From Cytophagales bacterium (GTDB lineage: Bacteria; Bacteroidota; Bacteroidia; Cytophagales; Cyclobacteriaceae), in the NCBI GenBank assembly GCA_017303805.1, contig JAFLBQ010000005.1, positions 124,001-188,000 on the forward strand: 64,000 nt of DNA. Direction: 5' to 3'. The notes under the pieces are model-generated. The model searched no databases. It was not told the origin of the DNA and worked only from the letters and a program-made list of their open reading frames with translations. Positions 16,732 through 25,734 of the stretch are shown here, in pieces. Within the stretch, counting starts at the first letter, position 1, and every line of letters begins with the position of its first letter. The translations under genes were made by a program, and so were the position numbers.

Positions 16732-17822
16732 TTCTTTGTTGAAAGCAAAACTACCTTTCCGGTTTTTGCTGAGGTTTTGGCGGCTTCGAGGATTTCCATT
16801 ACCAGCAGGTTATTTTCCAATGCAGATAAATCGTATGGTAAAATTTTCACTTCTCCACGCACTACAGCGGCCAGGTAAGCAAACGGATCGTGATGCAGGT
16901 TTACCAGGGCCGGTGCTGCAATAAATTCTTCCGGTTGGTTGGAGGCGGACTTTATTTTCGATCCGTGCCGGTCGGCAATCAGGTACCCTTTTTCGCCATA
17001 CACCTCCAGGTCTTTTCTGCCGAAGGGCCAGTTCCACGAAGCCTGGATAATGCCTTGTGATTTGGCGTAGGTGAGCACAATGGTTGCTTCATCATCTACT
17101 TTAGGATAGAGGTGAGGTTTGATTTGTTGTGTAACGGCAAACACCGATACAGGTCGTTCGCCATTTAATAACCACGTAATCTGATTGGCCCCGTAGCAAC
17201 CAAAGTCCATGATGGCACCACCACCATTTTTTACCGGGTCAATTAACCATTCTAAAAACTCGGCACCCACGCCAATTTCTTTCGGGCCTTCGTGCCCATC
17301 GTGTACTACTACTTTGCGCACTGCACCAAGTGGTTTTGCCACGCGAAACAGTTCATCTATTTTAAGGTTGCTTCCATACCAGGTGGTTTCGTAATTGGTA
17401 AGTACATGAATACCGTACCTTTTGGCCAGGCTTTGAATTTGTTTCGCGTGATCCAGGCTTACAGCCAAGGGTTTTTCTACCATTACATGGATGTGGCGCG
17501 GAGCACAGGCTTGCACTACTTTTAAGTGATCGAACGTGTTGCCAAAACCAGTAACCGCTTCGGGTTGGGTTTTGTCCAGCATTTCATCGAGCGAGGAATA
17601 CAGCAGGCTTAAAGGAAGGTTATACTGAGCAAGTAAGCGCTCGGCAAGAGCCCGATTACTTTCTGCAATGCCCACAATTTCAAGATCGCCATCTTTTGCC
17701 CGATTCAAAACCCAGTGCACATGCCCGTGCGTAAGTCCGGCCACACCTATACGAAAAGGTTTTTGGGTTTGCTGCGCGAAGGCAGGAAATGTTAATAGTA
17801 TGAGTAGTAAAATTCTAAGCAT
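16728..17822 (-). CDS. Exported Gfo/Idh/MocA-family oxidoreductase
   Basis: A 364-residue NAD(P)-dependent oxidoreductase of sugar-like substrates. A signal peptide (LRILLLILLTFPAFAQ) precedes the Rossmann motif RIGVAGLTHGHV. The catalytic-region motif HVMVEKPLAV and the C-terminal dimer fold (DFGCYGANQITWLLNG) are typical. Export with NAD(P) is known for Bacteroidota members of this family. The ATG sits directly behind the T-run of a strong terminator that ends gcvP, so there is no room for a ribosome-binding site. Translation may start on a leaderless or read-through message. Confidence 0.87.
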   Translation of the reverse strand: MLRILLLILLTFPAFAQQTQKPFRIGVAGLTHGHVHWVLNRAKDGDLEIVGIAESNRALAERLLAQYNLPLSLLYSSLDEMLDKTQPEAVTGFGNTFDHLKVVQACAPRHIHVMVEKPLAVSLDHAKQIQSLAKRYGIHVLTNYETTWYGSNLKIDELFRVAKPLGAVRKVVVHDGHEGPKEIGVGAEFLEWLIDPVKNGGGAIMDFGCYGANQITWLLNGERPVSVFAVTQQIKPHLYPKVDDEATIVLTYAKSQGIIQASWNWPFGRKDLEVYGEKGYLIADRHGSKIKSASNQPEEFIAAPALVNLHHDPFAYLAAVVRGEVKILPYDLSALENNLLVMEILEAAKTSAKTGKVVLLSTKK

Positions 17823-17849
17823 AAAAAAAGGGTTACCACAAGATAACCC
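17823..17849 (-). terminator. Terminator of gcvP abutting the next start codon
   Basis: On the minus strand GGGTTA, an 8-base loop and TAACCC form the stem (17830-17849), followed by seven T (17829-17823) and then directly ATG of the oxidoreductase gene. Confidence 0.8.
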
Positions 17850-17888
17850 AACCTTTCAGAAGTAAAAACTGAAATTATGTAATCTGTA

Positions 17889-20756
17889 CTAAGCTTCTGC
17901 TTTTTCGTATTCTTCTAACGGCAAGCAACTGCAAACCAAATTCCGGTCGCCATAGGCATTGTCCACCCGGCTTACACTGGGCCAGAATTTGGTTTCTTTT
18001 ACAAACGCGAGCGGATAAGCTGCTTTTTGGCGGCTGTAAGGTCGTGTCCACTCATCGGCCGTAATTACAGCGGCTGTGTGTGGGGCATGTTTCAATACAT
18101 TATTTTCTTTATCGGCTTTACCTTCTTCCACTTCCCGAATTTCATTTCTGATTTCAATCAACGCTTCCACAAACCGATCCATCTCTGCTTTGGGTTCGCT
18201 CTCGGTTGGCTCAATCATTAAGGTGCCGGCCACCGGAAAAGAAACAGTGGGTGCATGGAATCCATAATCCATCAACCGTTTGGCAATGTCTTCCACTTCA
18301 ATGCCGGATTTTTTAAAGTCGCGGCAGTCCACAATCATTTCGTGGGCACAACGCCCGTTGGTTCCGGTATAAAGAATTTTATAATGGCCGCTCAACCGTT
18401 CTTTAATATAGTTGGCGTTAAAGATGGCCAGCTTGGTGGCATTGGTTAATCCTTCGCCTCCCATCATGGCAATGTAGGCATACGAGATAACCAGAATGCT
18501 GGCGCTGCCATAGGGTGCAGCCGATACGGCTGAGATTGCTTTCTCGCCACCGGTTTTTACAACTGCGTGTCCGGGCAGGAAAGGTTTGAGTTTATCATTC
18601 ACACAAATAGGACCCATGCCGGGGCCGCCACCACCGTGCGGAATACAAAATGTTTTATGAAGATTTAAGTGACACACATCGGCACCAATGTTGGCCGGTG
18701 AAGTTAATCCTACCTGCGCATTCATGTTGGCGCCATCCATGTACACCAGGCCGCCATGTTGGTGAATGCTTTCGCAGATTTCAATAATCGATTCTTCAAA
18801 CACTCCGTGCGTGGATGGATACGTAACCATTAAACACGACAGCGTGTCTTTGTATTGCGCGGCTTTTGCTTTCAGATCGGCCACGTCAATTTTTCCTTCT
18901 GCATCCGATTTTACCACAACCACTTCCATGCCCGCCATTACGGCACTGGCGGGGTTGGTACCGTGTGCCGAGGCTGGTATCAATGCAATGTTTCGGTTTT
19001 TATCACCACGACTTTCGTGATAGGCGCGGATTACCATTAGGCCTGCATACTCACCTTGTGCCCCGCTGTTAGGTTGTAATGATACTCCGGTAAAGCCTGT
19101 AATTTCTTTCAACCAGTTTTCCAGGTTGGTGATCATTTCCTGGTAGCCGAGGGTTTGATCGGCAGGAGCGAAGGGATGCATCTGCCCTAACTCAGGCCAT
19201 GTTACCGGAATCATTTCGGTGGTGGCATTCAGTTTCATGGTGCACGATCCCAGCGAGATCATGGAGTGCACCATGCTTAAATCTTTGTTCTCTAATTTTT
19301 TAATGTAGCGCAACATCTCGTGTTCGGAGTGATGCGAATTAAAAACCGGGTGCGTGAGGAAGGGCGAAGTGCGAATGAGCGAAGTTGGCAGTTTTGTTTC
19401 GAATGAGGTGTGCGCTTCAACAAGAGCTTTGCCGAATACAGATAGAATGTTGTTTACATCAGCAATGTTTGTGGTCTCATCTATTGAAATGCCAATATGA
19501 TTATCATTAAAATACTTAAAGTTTATGCCCGCTGCTTCTGCTTTTTGTTGGATCGCATTCTTATCGGCCACAACCAACTTTAATGTATCGAAGTAGTTTG
19601 CATTAACTTGTTTAATACCCAGTTTACCCAAACCACTTTCCAAAACCTGAGCAAGACCATGAATTCGGCCTGCGATTTTCTTCAAACCTTCCGGGCCATG
19701 ATATACTGCGTACATGCTGGCCATTACCGAAAGCAATACCTGGGCAGTGCAAATGTTGGAAGTCGCTTTCTCCCTGCGAATGTGTTGTTCGCGGGTTTGC
19801 AATGCCATGCGATAGCCGGGGTTTCCAGAAGCATCGATCGAGATACCGATTATTCTTCCGGGAATCTGACGTTTGAATTCATCTTTGGTAGCAAAGAAGG
19901 CAGCATGCGGGCCGCCAAAGCCCATCGGTACACCAAAGCGTTGCGAACTTCCCACCACTACATCGGCACCCATTTCTCCGGGCGATTTCATCAACACCAA
20001 ACTCATCAGGTCGGCACCCATTACCACCAACACTTCTTTTTCGTGGGCCGTTTCAATAAATGCAGTGTAGTCTTTTACTGCACCATTGTTATCGGGGTTT
20101 TGAAGATAAACCGCAAATAAATCAGGATTGGTGATATCAAGTGTGTCGATGCTGCCTACCTGCAACGTTACGCCAATAGGTTCGGATCGGGTTTTCAACA
20201 AATCAATTACCTGTGGGAAAGTATTCTCATCAACGAACAATGTGTTGGCATTTTTCTTATTCGCTTTGCGCGAGGCATATAATAGGTGCATGGCTTCCGC
20301 TGCAGCGGTTGCCTCATCCAACAACGAAGCGTTTGCAATCTGCATTCCCGTAAGGTCAATTACCATGGTTTGATAATTGATTAGTGCTTCCATGCGGCCT
20401 TGGGCAATCTCAGCTTGATAAGGGGTGTAAGCCGTGTACCAACCCGGGTTTTCTAAAATGTTGCGCAAAATTACGCCCGGGGTTATGCAATTATAATATC
20501 CTGTGCCAAGGTATGATTTGTAAATCTTGTTTTTAGAGATGAGCTTTTTGAAGTTGTTCAAAAACTCAAACTCAGATTGCGCAGTCGGTAAGTTCAAAGG
20601 TTTCTTCAGCCTGATGTTGCCTGGCACCGTTTGGTCAATCACTTCATCTACCGATTTTGCGTTTACCACCTTCAGCATTTCTGCGATCTGGTTTTGATCG
20701 GGAGCGTTATGGCGGCTTTCAAATTTTTCGGAGAAAAGCGGATTGATGATGCTCAT
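17889..20756 (-). CDS. gcvP: Glycine dehydrogenase (decarboxylating), P-protein of the glycine cleavage system
   Basis: A 955-residue PLP enzyme that decarboxylates glycine and passes the aminomethyl group to the lipoyl H-protein. It is the fused one-chain form. The PLP lysine is Lys701 in [34 protein letters not shown] and [11 protein letters not shown] are further family blocks. The N-terminal half has IGTGYYNC-like [15 protein letters not shown] and the C-terminal end [17 protein letters not shown]. gcvT and gcvH are not in the window. No glycine riboswitch is visible in the 107 bases upstream, which hold a repeat-derived hairpin. Confidence 0.97.
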   Translation of the reverse strand: MSIINPLFSEKFESRHNAPDQNQIAEMLKVVNAKSVDEVIDQTVPGNIRLKKPLNLPTAQSEFEFLNNFKKLISKNKIYKSYLGTGYYNCITPGVILRNILENPGWYTAYTPYQAEIAQGRMEALINYQTMVIDLTGMQIANASLLDEATAAAEAMHLLYASRKANKKNANTLFVDENTFPQVIDLLKTRSEPIGVTLQVGSIDTLDITNPDLFAVYLQNPDNNGAVKDYTAFIETAHEKEVLVVMGADLMSLVLMKSPGEMGADVVVGSSQRFGVPMGFGGPHAAFFATKDEFKRQIPGRIIGISIDASGNPGYRMALQTREQHIRREKATSNICTAQVLLSVMASMYAVYHGPEGLKKIAGRIHGLAQVLESGLGKLGIKQVNANYFDTLKLVVADKNAIQQKAEAAGINFKYFNDNHIGISIDETTNIADVNNILSVFGKALVEAHTSFETKLPTSLIRTSPFLTHPVFNSHHSEHEMLRYIKKLENKDLSMVHSMISLGSCTMKLNATTEMIPVTWPELGQMHPFAPADQTLGYQEMITNLENWLKEITGFTGVSLQPNSGAQGEYAGLMVIRAYHESRGDKNRNIALIPASAHGTNPASAVMAGMEVVVVKSDAEGKIDVADLKAKAAQYKDTLSCLMVTYPSTHGVFEESIIEICESIHQHGGLVYMDGANMNAQVGLTSPANIGADVCHLNLHKTFCIPHGGGGPGMGPICVNDKLKPFLPGHAVVKTGGEKAISAVSAAPYGSASILVISYAYIAMMGGEGLTNATKLAIFNANYIKERLSGHYKILYTGTNGRCAHEMIVDCRDFKKSGIEVEDIAKRLMDYGFHAPTVSFPVAGTLMIEPTESEPKAEMDRFVEALIEIRNEIREVEEGKADKENNVLKHAPHTAAVITADEWTRPYSRQKAAYPLAFVKETKFWPSVSRVDNAYGDRNLVCSCLPLEEYEKAEA

Positions 20757-20800
20757 GTCTTAATTACGATTGAATGAGTTGAAGAGTAAATTTGTTTATA

Positions 20801-20863
20801 AAAAGGCTGCTGGTCTCTGGCTACTGGTAACTAAGCCAGTAACCAGCAACGAGTAACCAGCAA
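20801..20863 (-). terminator. Repeat-derived hairpin after ndk
   Basis: On the minus strand CTGGTTACTGG, an 8-base loop and CCAGTAGCCAG pair over 11 positions with one G-U. Outer GCTGG.../...CCAGC extends it, and CCTTTTT follows. It can serve as the ndk terminator. Its sequence is the same family as the copy at 61894-61926. Confidence 0.65.
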
Positions 20864-21283
20864 CTAAAAACGTTCAAACTGCGAGAAGAAGAAATTGCCT
20901 TCAATGGTGGCATTCTCGTCTGAGTCAGATCCGTGAATGGCGTTGGCATCGATGGACTTGGCAAACAAAGCCCGAATGGTTCCGGGTTCGGCTTTTTTCG
21001 GATCGGTTGCACCAATCAGCTTGCGAAAATCTTCTACCGCATTTTCTTTTTCAAGAATCATGGGCACAATGGCTCCGCTGCTCATGTAGGCCACCAACTC
21101 GCCATAAAACGGCCGGGCCTTGTGTATTTCGTAAAACTTTCCGGCCAGGTCGGCACTTAATTTCACTTTTTTCATGGCCACAATGCGAAAGCCGGCCTCT
21201 TCAATCATTTTGGTAATTGCGCCCGCATTTCCGGCTGCTACTGCATCGGGTTTAATCATGGTAAATGTTCTGTTTCCTGCCAT
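20864..21283 (-). CDS. ndk: Nucleoside diphosphate kinase
   Basis: A 139-residue enzyme that moves the gamma-phosphate between nucleoside triphosphates and diphosphates through a phospho-His. Start chosen at [15 protein letters not shown]; a longer frame to 21424 has no family similarity. The catalytic His117 is in [10 protein letters not shown], and [13 protein letters not shown] and [14 protein letters not shown] are the nucleotide-binding blocks. The C-terminal FFFSQFERF is typical of Bacteroidota copies. Confidence 0.97.
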   Translation of the reverse strand: MAGNRTFTMIKPDAVAAGNAGAITKMIEEAGFRIVAMKKVKLSADLAGKFYEIHKARPFYGELVAYMSSGAIVPMILEKENAVEDFRKLIGATDPKKAEPGTIRALFAKSIDANAIHGSDSDENATIEGNFFFSQFERF

Positions 21284-21326
21284 TTTTATTGAGTTTTTAG
21301 ATTGTTTCGGTTGGTTAATTTGGCCG

Positions 21327-21334
21327 CAAAAATA
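21327..21334 (-). promoter_or_regulatory. Likely -7 box of ndk
   Basis: On the minus strand TATTTTTG fits TAnnTTTG and would give a leader of about 38 bases. No clear -33 TTG is seen at the usual distance. Confidence 0.4.
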
Positions 21335-21456
21335 GCTTTTTAACCAATAAAGAAGTGGGTGCCGTAAAATGATTTTTGAGGGCGGTACGGTTCGGCTTGG
21401 GCGGCCGGAATTAAGGTTATGCACTCCCGATTAAAATTGCCATTTTTGCCGCTTCG

Positions 21457-22479
21457 ATGAAAAACCTGGAGGCCTTTCGATCACTTATAAGCAAGCCCGC
21501 AGCCGTGGTAATTGTTACCCACTTTAAGCCCGATGCCGATGCGCTGGGCTCTTCGCTGGGTTTGGCTGCATTGCTAAAAAAACTTGGCCATCAGGTTTCG
21601 GTTATTACACCCAGCGATTACCCCGATTTTCTGGCCTGGCTCCCGGGCAACGAAACGGTGTTGGCACTGGCTAAAGATAACCCAGCCCCCGAAGCCAAGG
21701 CGGCTGCCCTCATCGCCAAAGCAGAAATAATCTTTTGCCTCGATTTTTCTAACCTTACCCGCATCAATAGTTTGGGCGACATGATTCGCGCGGCCTCGGC
21801 CACCAAAGTATTAATTGACCATCACCTGGAGCCCGAGCAGTTTGCCGCTTATGAGCAGTGGGACCCGGCATCGGCCTCTACCGCAGGTCTTATCTTTGAA
21901 TTGATTGAAGAGCTGGGCCTGAAAGAGAGCGTGGATGCTGCCATTGCCACGTGTTTGTATGCGGGGTTAATGACCGACACCGGAAGCTTTAAACACAATA
22001 ATACTCGCCACCGCGAGTTTGAAATTGCATCGGAGTTGGTAAGCCGCGGAGCCGATCCGCACACCATTGCCCAAAAAATTTACGATGCCAACTCGCTGGA
22101 GCGCCTGCGCCTTACCGGGTATGTGCTAAGCGAAAAACTGGTTGTGCTGCCGCAATACCGCACAGCCTACATGATGCTGAGCCAGGAAGAGCTAAAAAAA
22201 TTCGGAGCCCAAACCGGAGACACTGAAGGTCTTGTTAACTATGGGTTGTCTATTAAGAATGTAACGCTTTCGGTGCTGATGTACGATCGCAAAGAAGAGA
22301 TCAAACTTTCTTTCCGGTCGTTGGGAAATTTTTCTGTGAATGAATTGGCCCGCAAACATTTTGAAGGCGGAGGTCATCGCAATGCAGCCGGAGGCAGTAC
22401 CAAACTTACATTAACCCAAACCTTGAATAAACTTTTAGAAATTTTACCACTCTATCAACAACAATTAGTACAAGATTAA
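21457..22479 (+). CDS. nrnA: DHH-family phosphoesterase, NrnA-like oligoribonuclease / pAp phosphatase
   Basis: A 340-residue phosphoesterase. NrnA degrades short RNA ends and dephosphorylates 3'-phosphoadenosine 5'-phosphate. The N-terminal DHH domain shows THFKPDADALGSSLGL, CLDFSN and LIDHHLEP, the metal ligands. The C-terminal DHHA1 domain ends FEGGGHRNAAGG, the substrate loop. It starts a run of five closely spaced genes to 25216. A CATTTTTG box (21441-21448) only 8 bases before the ATG suggests a very short or absent leader. Confidence 0.92.
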   Translation: MKNLEAFRSLISKPAAVVIVTHFKPDADALGSSLGLAALLKKLGHQVSVITPSDYPDFLAWLPGNETVLALAKDNPAPEAKAAALIAKAEIIFCLDFSNLTRINSLGDMIRAASATKVLIDHHLEPEQFAAYEQWDPASASTAGLIFELIEELGLKESVDAAIATCLYAGLMTDTGSFKHNNTRHREFEIASELVSRGADPHTIAQKIYDANSLERLRLTGYVLSEKLVVLPQYRTAYMMLSQEELKKFGAQTGDTEGLVNYGLSIKNVTLSVLMYDRKEEIKLSFRSLGNFSVNELARKHFEGGGHRNAAGGSTKLTLTQTLNKLLEILPLYQQQLVQD

Positions 22480-22508
22480 CCTGTTAATAAATAAACGTGT
22501 ATCGTAAA

Positions 22509-23444
22509 ATGAAAAAATCCTTTTTAATATCTGCATGTGTGGCTGTGTTGCTGCTGTCGTGTTCTAAAACCAAAGAGACACCTTCGGGTCAGAAATTTTC
22601 TGTGTTGAAGTCGGGCATTGGCGAGCCGGCAAAGTTTGGCGATGTGTTGCTGGTAAACTTTTTATTTAAAGATGGCAAAGATTCGGTGTGGACAGACAGC
22701 CGCAAAAATCCTTTTCCTACTATGATAATGAAAGATTCGGCCCAGTTGCAGATGACCAAAGATCCGATTATTGAAGTGATTCATATGCTGCGCAAAGGCG
22801 ATAGCGTTTCGGTTGCCATTGCTGCCAAAGAATTATTTGCAAAAACATTTGGCTCGCCTGTACCCGAAGGAGTTGACTCTACCAGCAACTTTACATTTTT
22901 AATTGGTATTAGCGATGTAGTAAGCCAGGACCGCGCACGCGAACTGCAAAACGAATACATTGCTAAGCAAAACGAAGAAGCCCGTAAAACCGAACAGGAA
23001 CAACTGGCACGGGATACCGTGGCCATTGATCTGTTTTTAAAAGACAAAGGCATAGCGGCTCAGAAAACTGCCTCAGGTATCCGCTATGTAATTACCAAGC
23101 CCGGCAAAGGCGACACAGCCCAACCCGGTCAGCAGGTAAAAGTAAATTACACCGGCTATCTATTAGATGGTACTTGCTTCGATAGCAGCATCGAATCGGT
23201 AGCAAAAGCAAAAAATGTATTTAATGAACAACGCAAGCCGTATGAGCCCCTGCAACTAACCTTGGGCATGCGCCAGGTAATACCGGGCTGGGAAGAAGCG
23301 TTAAGCCTGATGAACAAAGGCTCGAAGATGACGGTGTACATTCCATCTACCCTGGCGTATGGCAACAGGCGCAGAAGCGAGGTAATTGTCGAAAACTCTA
23401 TTTTGATGTTCGACATGGAATTATTGGATATTGTAAAGCAATAA
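22509..23444 (+). CDS. Two-domain FKBP-type peptidyl-prolyl isomerase lipoprotein
   Basis: A 311-residue envelope foldase. MKKSFLISACVAVLLLSC gives a lipoprotein signal; a GTG four codons upstream is less likely. The first FKBP-like half (about 30-135) is weak in active-site residues. A charged linker (REL...KQNEEARKTEQEQ) follows, then a full FKBP domain (about 190-311) with VKVNYTGYLLDGTCFDSS, VIPGWEEALSLMNKGSK, YIPSTLAYGNR and ILMFDMELLDI. Such lipoproteins help fold outer-membrane and secreted proteins. It is co-transcribed with a second FKBP gene. Confidence 0.88.
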   Translation: MKKSFLISACVAVLLLSCSKTKETPSGQKFSVLKSGIGEPAKFGDVLLVNFLFKDGKDSVWTDSRKNPFPTMIMKDSAQLQMTKDPIIEVIHMLRKGDSVSVAIAAKELFAKTFGSPVPEGVDSTSNFTFLIGISDVVSQDRARELQNEYIAKQNEEARKTEQEQLARDTVAIDLFLKDKGIAAQKTASGIRYVITKPGKGDTAQPGQQVKVNYTGYLLDGTCFDSSIESVAKAKNVFNEQRKPYEPLQLTLGMRQVIPGWEEALSLMNKGSKMTVYIPSTLAYGNRRRSEVIVENSILMFDMELLDIVKQ

Positions 23445-23463
23445 TAATAGAAGCAAGAAGGCG

Positions 23464-24021
23464 ATGAACTGGGCTAAGGTTGTAGTAGTAGTTATACTGG
23501 CAGGTCTTATAACACTAAATGGTTGTAAGAAAGACAATGATGCAACCCCCTCGTGTACCAAAGAAGTGGAGGCGAGCAAGCTTACCACACCCGATCAAAC
23601 CAAACTCACTTCCGACTCGCTGTTGATTGTGCAGTACCTGGCCGATAACGGGATAACAGGCACCGAAATTTTAAACAAGGTGCGGTACAAGATTCATGAG
23701 TTGGGCACAGGCGAAACACCGTGCCTCCAGAACACTATTAAATTACATTACAAGGGCAGGTTAATGAAAACTGGTTACGTGTTCGATCCTGACCAGGAAA
23801 CCCAACCCGATGTAAACTGGCAGGAACGCGAAGCATCATTTACCCTTAGCTCACTCATTGTAGGTTGGCAAGTAGTGCTGCCATCCATTCCGGCTGGCAC
23901 TAAATTAACGCTGTACATTCCTTCGGGCTATGGTTATGGCACCGGGGTAGGTGGCGGTGGTGCCATACCGGTAAATGCCAATCTTATTTTTGATATTGAA
24001 TTTCTGGAGATTGTAAAGTAG
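23464..24021 (+). CDS. FKBP-type peptidyl-prolyl isomerase lipoprotein
   Basis: A 185-residue lipoprotein (signal ILAGLITLNGC). One FKBP domain covers about 70-185: IKLHYKGRLMKTGYVFD, LIVGWQVVLPSIPAGTK, YIPSGYGYGTG and NLIFDIEFLEI. A glycine-rich loop (TGVGGGGAIP) replaces part of the usual loop. In the gliding bacteria a related lipoprotein, GldI, is an FKBP needed for motility; this one is not clearly GldI. It lies 19 bases after the larger FKBP gene. Confidence 0.87.
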   Translation: MNWAKVVVVVILAGLITLNGCKKDNDATPSCTKEVEASKLTTPDQTKLTSDSLLIVQYLADNGITGTEILNKVRYKIHELGTGETPCLQNTIKLHYKGRLMKTGYVFDPDQETQPDVNWQEREASFTLSSLIVGWQVVLPSIPAGTKLTLYIPSGYGYGTGVGGGGAIPVNANLIFDIEFLEIVK

Positions 24022-24023
24022 AG

Positions 24024-24602
24024 ATGACGCTTTGCTTCGCCACCAATAATCCTAATAAAGTAAAAGAGATTCAGGCTCTGTTAGGCGATGCGTTTAGTTT
24101 GCAGAGTTTAGCCCAGATAGGCTGCACCGAAACGTTGGCCGAAGACCAGGATACCATTGCGGGCAACTCATTGCAAAAAGCCCAATATGTATTTGAGACC
24201 TATCACGTGCCTTGCTTTGCCGATGACACCGGCCTGGAGGTAACTGCTTTGGGCGGTGCACCGGGGGTTTATTCCGCCCGGTATGCCGGCCCCCAATGCA
24301 ATGCCGATGATAACATAGCCCGGCTTCTTCATGAACTGGAAGGGAAAGCTGATAAGTCGGCCCTGTTTCGAACAGTGATTACGCTTATTACGCAGGCCGG
24401 AATGCACCAGTTTGAGGGTGTATTGGCTGGTAGCATACTACCCGAGAAGAAAGGTACCAACGGCTTTGGTTACGACCCGGTGTTTGTGCCGGAAGGAACT
24501 ACCGAAACACTTGCCGAAATGGAGCTTCAGAAGAAAAATCAGATCAGCCACCGTGCCATGGCTTTTCGTAAATTAGAACGCTTCTTAAAGCAACGCGCAT
24601 GA
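24024..24602 (+). CDS. rdgB: dITP/XTP pyrophosphatase (RdgB/HAM1)
   Basis: A 192-residue enzyme that hydrolyses non-canonical purine triphosphates (dITP, XTP) to monophosphates and keeps them out of DNA. Motifs are FATNNPNKVKEIQ near the start, CFADDTGLEV with the active-site acids, GAPGVYSARYAG, and NGFGYDPVFVPEG with the substrate loop, then ISHRAMAFRKL. It starts 2 bases after the FKBP gene and overlaps udk by four bases. Confidence 0.95.
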   Translation: MTLCFATNNPNKVKEIQALLGDAFSLQSLAQIGCTETLAEDQDTIAGNSLQKAQYVFETYHVPCFADDTGLEVTALGGAPGVYSARYAGPQCNADDNIARLLHELEGKADKSALFRTVITLITQAGMHQFEGVLAGSILPEKKGTNGFGYDPVFVPEGTTETLAEMELQKKNQISHRAMAFRKLERFLKQRA

Positions 24603-25216
24603 GCAAGCCCTTTACAATTGGCATAACGGGTGGCAGCGGTTCTGGTAAAACATTTTTTTTACAGGGCCTGTCCGCATGTTTTAAACCCAACGAAATCTGC
24701 CTCATCTCACAAGACAATTACTACAAACCGCGCGATCAGCAACCGATAGATGAAAATGGAATTAAGAATTTTGATTTGCCGGTGTCCATCGACCGGGAAG
24801 CGTTCCGCCACGATTTACTCATTTTGAAATCGGGCCAGAATGTGATCAAACAAGAGTACACCTTTAATAACCCGTTGGCCGAAACACGCATGCTGGAGTT
24901 TAAGTCGGCTCCTATAATAGTAGTAGAAGGTTTGTTCGTGCAATACTTTGAAGAGATTAGCAACGAGCTAGACCTGCGTATTTTTATTGAAGCGAAAGAT
25001 CATGTTAAGTTGGGCAGGCGCATTAAGCGCGACCAGGTTGAGCGGGGCTATGATATTGACGATGTGCTTTACCGGTATCAGTATCATGTAATGCCTGTGT
25101 ACGAGCGTTTGATTGAACCCTTAAAACACCATGCTGATCTGGTGATTCCCAACAACAGTAAATTTGAACGGGCCCTGGATGTGTTGGTGGCTTTTTTGAA
25201 ATCGCGGTTAGGGTAA
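24599..25216 (+). CDS. udk: Uridine kinase
   Basis: A 205-residue P-loop kinase that phosphorylates uridine or cytidine for salvage. The Walker A is GGSGSGKT (11-18), then LISQDNYYKPRDQQ and the uridine-binding NFDLPVSIDREAF, VVEGLFVQYF and RRIKRDQVERGYDIDDVLYR, the lid. Overlap with rdgB (ATGA) shows they are coupled. It ends the run of genes; the promoter of the next gene follows at once. Confidence 0.93.
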   Translation: MSKPFTIGITGGSGSGKTFFLQGLSACFKPNEICLISQDNYYKPRDQQPIDENGIKNFDLPVSIDREAFRHDLLILKSGQNVIKQEYTFNNPLAETRMLEFKSAPIIVVEGLFVQYFEEISNELDLRIFIEAKDHVKLGRRIKRDQVERGYDIDDVLYRYQYHVMPVYERLIEPLKHHADLVIPNNSKFERALDVLVAFLKSRLG

Positions 25217-25253
25217 TTGAATTTTTTAAGCAGGTTAAAAAGTTTGTTCCCAG

Positions 25254-25283
25254 TTGCAAATTTGCGTTTAAACTCTACTTTTG
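25254..25283 (+). promoter_or_regulatory. Promoter of the small anchored-protein gene
   Basis: TTG (25254-25256), 19 bases, then TACTTTTG (25276-25283) match the Bacteroidota consensus exactly. Transcription would start near 25290, which rules out translation from an upstream frame start at 25281 and favours GTG at 25305. Confidence 0.75.
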
Positions 25284-25304
25284 TGGTCTTCAAAAAATAA
25301 AACA

Positions 25305-25649
25305 GTGCTTAAAAAACGCGTTTACAGAAGCTTTTTGATGGTTGTGGGCCTTTTGGCAGCCGCAGTTATCGTGCTTTCGCACGTGTTTATGGCGCCCGAC
25401 ACGGTAACCACTAAAAAAGTGGCCACTGAGCAATCTTCCGAGTCAGAAACAAAAACGGTAATCAGCGCGCCCACCGAAGCTGTTACACAAGGTACGGCCG
25501 TGCAAGTGGGTGAGCAGGCTCCGCAAGTATTACTGGAAGTTTTATCAGAACCCCACAAGCCCGCTGGCTTTGTACCGGTGGCGGCCGAACTCGTAAGTAA
25601 TTTTTTGAAAACTCTGTTCCGGGCAATTATTTCACCTAACGCGCCCTAA
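25305..25649 (+). CDS. Small membrane-anchored protein of unknown function
   Basis: A 114-residue protein: basic N-terminus, one membrane segment (about residues 8-28, FLMVVGLLAAAVIVLSHVF), then an extracytoplasmic Thr/Ser/Glu-rich tail with low complexity (TTKKVATEQSSESETKT) and a hydrophobic end. I recognise no family. The GTG start is chosen because the promoter lies just upstream. It stands between udk and secDF. Whether it helps SecDF cannot be told. Confidence 0.6.
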   Translation: MLKKRVYRSFLMVVGLLAAAVIVLSHVFMAPDTVTTKKVATEQSSESETKTVISAPTEAVTQGTAVQVGEQAPQVLLEVLSEPHKPAGFVPVAAELVSNFLKTLFRAIISPNAP

Positions 25650-25734
25650 GTTTTTTTACACACTCACTCTTACCAACTAACTCGCCTGGCGGGTTTGTAG
25701 TTATTCATCTGTAATCATTTAAATTTTTTTTGAT

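Noticed and set aside
20757-20863. Glycine riboswitch upstream of gcvP
   Set aside because: The gap holds only a repeat-derived hairpin and no aptamer-like tandem structure could be seen.
25281-25304. ATG-type start at 25281 for the small anchored protein
   Set aside because: A consensus promoter's -7 box ends at 25283, so this position would not be in the message.
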